From a virus: DNA of 42,441 nt. Position 1 is the first letter of the stretch. The number at the start of each line of letters is the position of its first letter. The stretch is taken from IMG/VR virus record IMGVR_UViG_3300040811_000117, positions 1 to 42,441 of that record, one strand, 5' to 3'. The translations under genes were made by a program, and so were the position numbers. Below, piece after piece: positions 38,036 through 42,441 of this stretch. The notes under the pieces were generated by a model. The model was given only the letters and a program-made list of their open reading frames with translations, searched no databases and had not been told where the DNA came from.

Positions 38036-39418
38036 TTACATAAGATTTGTAACTTTGACCAAACGGTAGTAGATGTTACCATCACCAGAACCGAGGCGGG
38101 CGGCAATACCGTTACCATCGTTAGTGGCGAATGGGTTAGCAACAATACCGTAGCGGGTCTTGAAGCCGATCTTCGGCTGGAAGGTGTTCTCACCAACTGC
38201 ACGAACCATCTGTAGTGGAACGTATGGGCAGTAGAACAAGCCAGCGTCAAATGCGCTTGAGCCTTTGTAGCCGAGTGTGTAGTAGTTGTTCGTGGCGTCT
38301 GAGAAGTATGGGTCAATGTAGACACGAATACGTCCGTTAAGAACACCAGCGAATGTGTTACCACTGTCGTCAACCTGTAGGTTGTTGTTGAGTGCTGGAG
38401 CGTAGTCAAGTACACCAGCCATCTGCATTGCAGAAGCAACATCAGACGAACAGATCATCACGTTACCCTTACCACGGCGAGTTGCTTTAGCAAGTTCGTT
38501 AGCATCACGCTCGATTTGGAACATAAGACCTTTGAACTTCTCAACTGACCAACGGCCGTTTGAGTCTGTGTCAAGATCGAAAGTACCAGAAGTGGTTGTG
38601 TTCACAGTTGCGCCTGGAACGGCTGAGTAGTTGATTGTACGAACAACTTCACGGTTGATCTCAGCGAGGATTTCAGCCGAAAGAATGTTTGACAACTCAG
38701 TTTCAGCGTCAAGACCGTGGATTGCTTTAAGGTCTTGAGCAAGTTCCATGGTGTATTCTGCTTTCAACGCACGGCTAACAGCAGTAACGGCAACTTTTTC
38801 GATTGAGAAAGCCATCTCGTTAAACTTGTTAGTGCTTGAGTCACCAAGTGCCTCAGCAAGTGCAGTTGACATACCAGTGTGTACGGTATAACCAGAACCA
38901 GATGCACGATCCGCTGGATCAGTACCGGCCTGAGTTGTACCCAACGCACCGTTAGCAACACCAAACTGGTGAGCAGTGTTACCAGAGGCAAGAGCAGAGA
39001 ATGAAGTATTAGCTTCATTGAACATTGCTTCTGTGCCAGACTGTGTTGAGTAGCGTGAACGCATCGCAAAGATAAGACCAGTTGGACCAGTCATTGGCTG
39101 GACGCCAGCAATATCATAAGCGATAAGGTTCGGCATTGAGCGGCGAACAAGTGAGATAAGAACAGGATCGTAGATATCTACAGAACCAGCACTTGCAGTT
39201 GAAGAAGATGCGCCCATTGCGTTAACAGGAGCGGCTTCCCCAAGAAGTGTTGGAGCATTGTAACCACCAGTACCCTGAGCCTGCTCACGGGCAGAACGCT
39301 CTTGGTTTTCTAGAAGTGTTGCAGTAACGGCTCTCTTGTGTGCGTCCTTGATTGGCTCAAGGTCTGCGTGTTCAAGAACTGGCTGCCACTTCTTTTGAAG
39401 TTCATCAGATTGATACAT
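38036..39418 (-). CDS. 23: Major capsid protein, gp23-like
   Basis: 460 aa. Starts MYQSDELQKKWQPVLEHADL and shows gp23 hallmarks: ISLVRRSMPNLIAYDIAGVQ, PMTGPTGLIFAMRSRY, YTMELAQDLKAIHGLDAE, and the C-terminal PYVPLQMVRAVGENTFQP. A likely gp21 processing site is LLGE-AAPV after E61, matching the L/I-x-E rule; T4 gp23 is cut after E65. Late promoter upstream and terminator downstream. Confidence 0.97.
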   Translation of the reverse strand: MYQSDELQKKWQPVLEHADLEPIKDAHKRAVTATLLENQERSAREQAQGTGGYNAPTLLGEAAPVNAMGASSSTASAGSVDIYDPVLISLVRRSMPNLIAYDIAGVQPMTGPTGLIFAMRSRYSTQSGTEAMFNEANTSFSALASGNTAHQFGVANGALGTTQAGTDPADRASGSGYTVHTGMSTALAEALGDSSTNKFNEMAFSIEKVAVTAVSRALKAEYTMELAQDLKAIHGLDAETELSNILSAEILAEINREVVRTINYSAVPGATVNTTTSGTFDLDTDSNGRWSVEKFKGLMFQIERDANELAKATRRGKGNVMICSSDVASAMQMAGVLDYAPALNNNLQVDDSGNTFAGVLNGRIRVYIDPYFSDATNNYYTLGYKGSSAFDAGLFYCPYVPLQMVRAVGENTFQPKIGFKTRYGIVANPFATNDGNGIAARLGSGDGNIYYRLVKVTNLM

Positions 39419-39459
39419 TTTAGTTTCTCCTTTAGTAAACTATCAGCCTTTTATTACAA

Positions 39460-39467
39460 TATTTATA
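39460..39467 (-). promoter_or_regulatory. T4-type late promoter for gp23
   Basis: Exact TATAAATA, 42 bp before the gp23 ATG; AAGGAG ribosome-binding site follows. Confidence 0.85.
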
Positions 39468-39472
39468 AAAAT

Positions 39473-40543
39473 TTACTTTTTGATGCTTCTTGAAATGGCT
39501 TGGGTGTAAGCAGCCATAGAGCCTGTCACTTCAGTAGCCTCTTCTTCGATTTCAAGAGGTTCTTCATCAGTCGCATCATTCTCAACAACTTCTTCCGCTG
39601 GGAAGTAGTTTTCTTTGATTGTCGCTAGTTTATCAGCATAGGTGTCTTCATCAAAGTCTACACCCTCTGCTAGTGACTTCATCTTTTCAACTTGTGAATC
39701 GGTTAGACCTTCGCACACGATAGAGAGTGCTTTGTCTTTCTTCATCTCGACAAGTTCTTTTTTGATTTCGATGTTGCGCTCAACTTCCTCATTGACGGAT
39801 GCTTCAAGTTCTTCAACTTTACCAGCAAGTTCGTCTACAAGGTCGACTTTCTCTTCTGGAATGTCGATGTAGTTTTCAGCAAACAAGTTGCGTAGACCAT
39901 GCATGAAGTTCTCAACGATTTCTGCACGAATACCCTTTTCGATAGCAAGTTCGTTTTCTTTCATCCACTCTTCAGCGACATACTCAAGGTAGTCATCTAG
40001 TTTCGTGGTCAAGTCTTCTACCATTGTCTCTTTCTCTGCTTCAAGATCAGAAGCGAGATCAACATCAGCAGATTCTAGAACTTCGTTGACTTTTGAAAGA
40101 ACAGCGGCTTCAAAGATAGTTGTTGCTTTATCTTTGAACTCTTCTGAAAGTTCTTCGTCACCGAATAGAGCCTGTACGTCAGCAGACACATCAACGTCTT
40201 CCTTAGTAACTTTCTTGCTCTCTCTAGCAGATACTTTCTTGCTTTCCTCGGCTGGTGCTTCTTCTTCGTCATCAGCGCCTGGATGCATTGCGGCCATCAT
40301 TTTTCCATAAGATGCCATAAGGTCATCTTTTTTCATTTCTTTCATGGCGGCAGCCATTGCATTGATCATGCCAATTTTTGTCTTAGGCATTGCCGCTGAT
40401 TCGTTTACCTCTTCAGCCTTGATCTCTTCTTCAGATGTCTTGGCTTCCTCAATGGTTTCTTCATCAGTAGCAATGTCCTCTACAACTTCCTGTGCATCAA
40501 GGATGGCTTCATCCTCTTGCATATCTAGTTCTTGATCGGACAT
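39473..40543 (-). CDS. 22: Prohead core scaffold protein, gp22-like
   Basis: 356 aa, highly acidic and helical, longer than T4 gp22 (269). The N-terminus is glutamate-rich; the middle DLTTKLDDYLEYVAEEWMKE and IEKGIRAEIVENFMHGLRNL is the conserved core of gp22-like scaffolds, followed by a coiled coil (ELEASVNEEVERNIEIKKEL). It builds the prohead core and is later degraded by gp21. It lies between gp21 and gp23 as in T4. Confidence 0.9.
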   Translation of the reverse strand: MSDQELDMQEDEAILDAQEVVEDIATDEETIEEAKTSEEEIKAEEVNESAAMPKTKIGMINAMAAAMKEMKKDDLMASYGKMMAAMHPGADDEEEAPAEESKKVSARESKKVTKEDVDVSADVQALFGDEELSEEFKDKATTIFEAAVLSKVNEVLESADVDLASDLEAEKETMVEDLTTKLDDYLEYVAEEWMKENELAIEKGIRAEIVENFMHGLRNLFAENYIDIPEEKVDLVDELAGKVEELEASVNEEVERNIEIKKELVEMKKDKALSIVCEGLTDSQVEKMKSLAEGVDFDEDTYADKLATIKENYFPAEEVVENDATDEEPLEIEEEATEVTGSMAAYTQAISRSIKK

Positions 40544-40579
40544 TTGAGTCTCCTTTTCAGTAATTACTCATTTAACTTA

Positions 40580-40587
40580 TATTTATA
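40580..40587 (-). promoter_or_regulatory. T4-type late promoter for gp22
   Basis: Exact TATAAATA, 37 bp before the gp22 ATG. Confidence 0.85.
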
Positions 40588-40590
40588 ATA

Positions 40591-41253
40591 TTACAACTTT
40601 GAGAGGAAAGATTCAAAAACTTTGAGTTTAACGCTCTCTAGTTCAGACTTGGAAGCCTTCTTGATTTTTGTTTCATAATCAGCGATAGTGGCTTCTCTGA
40701 TTACTCCATTCTCCCAAACCCATTCTTTGCTTTCCATGATACCATTTACAAATGCATCTGGTGCAGATGGGTCTGCAACAATGTCAGCGGCAGTAGCAAG
40801 ATAGAAATCTTTTTGCACTTCTTGTGCGCCAGACTTACCAGCCTTGAGACTGCCCATACCACGACTTGATACTCCAAGTTGTGCGCCTTCGTCCATAAGC
40901 GACTTGACGATTGCTCCATATGGTGTCTCTGTCATAATCTTCGCTTTACCCATGAAGTTTGAACCATCTTGTTTTAGTTCAGTAATCATGTGTGAAACTC
41001 GCTCAAGGTTGATTGTTGGACCTTGAGGATGACCTAGTTCACCATACGCTCTTTTCTTTTCAACATATTCTTTGTTATATCTAGCAACCTCTTTTGCAAG
41101 AGTTTCTGCTGGATACACACGACCGTTACGATTCTTGATATCACCTTGCATAAAGACACCTTCGATGAAGTAAGATTTCTTACCACTCTCGTCTTTTGCT
41201 TCTGTGATATAGTTAATGTCTTCGTTGACTTCGCAAATAAGTTTTAGGCTCAT
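40591..41253 (-). CDS. 21: Prohead protease, gp21-like
   Basis: 220 aa (T4 gp21 212 aa). The active-site region GELGHPQGPTINLERVSHMI has the conserved H of the catalytic centre, and LGVSSRGMGSL holds the catalytic serine. It cleaves gp22, gp23, gp24 and internal core proteins during maturation. Overlaps the preceding small gene by 4 bp. Confidence 0.95.
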   Translation of the reverse strand: MSLKLICEVNEDINYITEAKDESGKKSYFIEGVFMQGDIKNRNGRVYPAETLAKEVARYNKEYVEKKRAYGELGHPQGPTINLERVSHMITELKQDGSNFMGKAKIMTETPYGAIVKSLMDEGAQLGVSSRGMGSLKAGKSGAQEVQKDFYLATAADIVADPSAPDAFVNGIMESKEWVWENGVIREATIADYETKIKKASKSELESVKLKVFESFLSKL

Positions 41254-41534
41254 GTTGCAATCTCCGCTACTTTGGTTCCAAATACACCACTATTCGCAGT
41301 GATTGTATCTTGAGGACGCTTACGGATAGTTACAACCTCGTTAGCGTTCAAACGAATAGATACTTGACCGCCTGGATAGTTACCATGTTGTCCGTTTTCT
41401 TGTGGATCAGCAGTATTTGCTATTACAATAGTTCTAGCAGTACCATCGTTAGTGATACGAACAGCGGTAGCATTATATACATTATTTGCAGAAGTTGTAA
41501 AAGCAACTGTATTTGCCAGAACTTTAATAGCCAT
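41250..41534 (-). CDS. Small beta-rich protein between gp68-like and gp21
   Basis: 94 aa. Beta-rich sequence (VRITNDGTARTIVIANT, GGQVSIRLNANEVVTIRKRP) that resembles small Ig-like or decoration-type folds. It begins directly at the gp68-like stop and overlaps gp21 by 4 bp, so it belongs to the prohead operon. It has no T4 counterpart at this place; a small structural or decoration role is a guess. Confidence 0.6.
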   Translation of the reverse strand: MAIKVLANTVAFTTSANNVYNATAVRITNDGTARTIVIANTADPQENGQHGNYPGGQVSIRLNANEVVTIRKRPQDTITANSGVFGTKVAEIAT

Positions 41535-42202
41535 TACTTACCTCCCATTGCGACATCCATCATTTTCATAAATGAGTTTGGGTCTTTCTCTACAGCATCA
41601 GCAAACTTTTTCTTTGTTGCATCATTCTTGATACGCTTATCGTATGCATTTACCATAGCCGCCGCAGTTGCCATGTCGATACGCATTGTCTTACCGTTTG
41701 CAAACTTGACTTTCTGCATCTGCTTATCTTTGACGATTTTTCTGAGTGTGTCCATTACACCTTCTTCAAGTTCTTCTTCATCATCTTCGTCTTCGTCTTC
41801 TTCGTCCTCATCATCTTCGTCTTCGTCTTCAGGCTCTTCTTCTTCTTTAGTCTGCTTTGCTTCTTTGATAGGATTTACAGGTGTCATATCACCCTGTTTC
41901 TTATCAGCAGAACGCTTTGAGTCACCACCGCCTGCAGGCTCTTTTACAGATGTGCCTGCGGCTACAACTTGTTTCTCACCAGCATCAGAACCTTTTGGTG
42001 ATGTTGGTTGTGTAGAACCGTTGTGAACAGAAGGATCGGCAGTTGGATGAGGCTCAGTTTCAGTTGTATGAGCATCAGCAAAATCTTGCTCACCCTTTGA
42101 GCGATACTTTGCTTTCTTTCTTTCATCATCATCCTTCTTAACAGGCGTCAAATCAGCGGCGCTTGCTTCGAGGAAAGTTTTAAACTTCTGAATCTTGGAC
42201 AT
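41534..42202 (-). CDS. Prohead core-region protein, gp68-position
   Basis: 222 aa from the ATG at 42202 (MSKIQKFKTFLEASAADLTP). A disordered, charged N-terminal half contains a long acidic run encoded by a repetitive GAA/GAC tract (about 41770-41845). The C-terminal half (VKFANGKTMRIDMATAAAMV, then PNSFMKMMDVAMG) is the conserved part, seen in other marine T4-like prohead proteins as I recall. It sits between gp67 and gp21, where T4 has gp68. Confidence 0.6.
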   Translation of the reverse strand: MSKIQKFKTFLEASAADLTPVKKDDDERKKAKYRSKGEQDFADAHTTETEPHPTADPSVHNGSTQPTSPKGSDAGEKQVVAAGTSVKEPAGGGDSKRSADKKQGDMTPVNPIKEAKQTKEEEEPEDEDEDDEDEEDEDEDDEEELEEGVMDTLRKIVKDKQMQKVKFANGKTMRIDMATAAAMVNAYDKRIKNDATKKKFADAVEKDPNSFMKMMDVAMGGK

Positions 42203-42380
42203 CGGTTTCCCCTTGGTCTGTATCTTGTGCAGACATAAATTGAGATGACACTTCAACTCTCTTTAGTTCAATAGCATCAGCGACTTTATCAGCCATAATA
42301 CTGTTGATAGCATCTTTAAACTTTGCAGTGTTGCCATCAAAAGCAAACTCTACTGCATCTCTTGTTGTGTAGTCTGACAT
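42180..42380 (-). CDS. 67: Prohead core protein, gp67-like
   Basis: 66 aa. MSDYTTRDAVEFAFDGNTAK followed by FKDAINSIMADKVADAIELK and KRVEVSSQFM matches the short gp67 family, including the AIELKRVEV motif. T4 gp67 has 80 residues. It is a scaffold-core component cut by gp21. First gene after the late promoter and directly downstream of the presumed portal gene. Confidence 0.75.
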   Translation of the reverse strand: MSDYTTRDAVEFAFDGNTAKFKDAINSIMADKVADAIELKRVEVSSQFMSAQDTDQGETDVQDSEV

Positions 42381-42399
42381 ATTAAAATCTCCTATGATC

Positions 42400-42407
42400 T
42401 ATTTATA
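42400..42407 (-). promoter_or_regulatory. T4-type late promoter for gp67/gp68/gp21
   Basis: Exact TATAAATA (with G following), 20 bp before the gp67 ATG. Confidence 0.85.
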
Positions 42408-42423
42408 AAACAAAACAACTAGA

Positions 42424-42441
42424 TTACATAAATTCATCTTC
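42424..42441 (-). CDS. 20: Possible C-terminal end of the portal gene (gp20), partial
   Basis: The last 18 bases of the window read EDEFM-stop on the minus strand. By synteny (20-67-68-21-22-23) this would be the end of gp20, but only five residues are visible. Confidence 0.25.
   Translation of the reverse strand, partial: EDEFM

Noticed and set aside
41770-41845. Repetitive GAA/GAC tract as a possible tandem-repeat locus or CRISPR-like array
   Set aside because: Encodes an acidic run in a prohead protein; repeats are irregular codon runs. No CRISPR array was seen anywhere in the window.
41310-42026. 238-aa plus-strand frame rich in serine
   Set aside because: Antisense image of the acidic GAA/GAC-repeat tract in the gp68-position gene; low-complexity product.
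1-42441. Cyanophage identity
   Set aside because: The auxiliary genes fit cyanophages, but no photosynthesis gene is seen and a CmoA-like protein points elsewhere; only 'marine T4-like' is supported.

Overview
The window is part of the genome of a T4-like myovirus, almost certainly marine. The hallmarks are a T4 core: sliding clamp gp45, clamp loader gp44/gp62, RegA, DNA polymerase gp43, UvsX, helicase gp41, gp46/gp47, late sigma factor gp55, UvsW, UvsY, and head genes 67-(68)-21-22-23. Around it sits an accessory set known mainly from marine myoviruses: CobS/CobT-like proteins, a MazG-like pyrophosphohydrolase, an Hsp20 chaperone, PstS, peptide deformylase and several 2OG-Fe(II) oxygenases. 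No photosynthesis gene is present, so a cyanobacterial host is not shown. A CmoA-like protein and consensus sigma70-type promoters fit a proteobacterial host, but the host cannot be fixed from this window.

Nearly every gene lies on the minus strand, so transcription runs from high to low coordinates. From the right end: head genes (possible portal tail, gp67, gp68-like, a small protein, gp21, gp22, gp23, tail-tube-like protein), most behind a TATAAATA late promoter. Next comes a recombination and late-transcription operon (small proteins, UvsY, UvsW, LSm-like protein, gp55, gp47, zinc ribbon, gp46), which runs into a modification block (NPPW methyltransferase, peptide deformylase, a 58-aa protein, C5-cytosine methyltransferase, CmoA-like protein). 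Then follow a ParB-like protein, a PD-(D/E)XK-like/Dam pair, the CobT/CobS-like pair, a glycosyltransferase and a DUF3310-like protein.

The replication block holds gp45, a small protein, gp44, two 2OG oxygenases, gp62, RegA, MazG-like, Hsp20, lysozyme, PstS, gp43, a third 2OG oxygenase, UvsX, gp40-like and gp41. Below it is a run of small early genes, a glycine-zipper exported protein and four tRNA genes (Leu-TAG, Asn-GTT, Thr-TGT, Gly-GCC). The left end holds a late-promoter operon with a PD-(D/E)XK-like nuclease overlapping a ligase-like nucleotidyltransferase, then a NUMOD3/HTH protein and a truncated HIGH-type nucleotidyltransferase.

Three regulatory patterns stand out. Six early promoters share TTGACA, a TATAAT-like box and a GTGATTCG(C) element. 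Three genes (a metalloprotease, gp43 and gp62) have TTGACA-N17-TATAWY-N6-ATG, which predicts leaderless mRNAs. Late promoters (TATAAATA) mark the head genes and the nuclease/ligase operon. Other points worth attention are three 2OG oxygenases coupled by start/stop overlap to replisome genes, and a CmoA-like protein in a phage whose tRNA-Leu(UAG) and tRNA-Thr(UGU) are classical cmo5U34 substrates.
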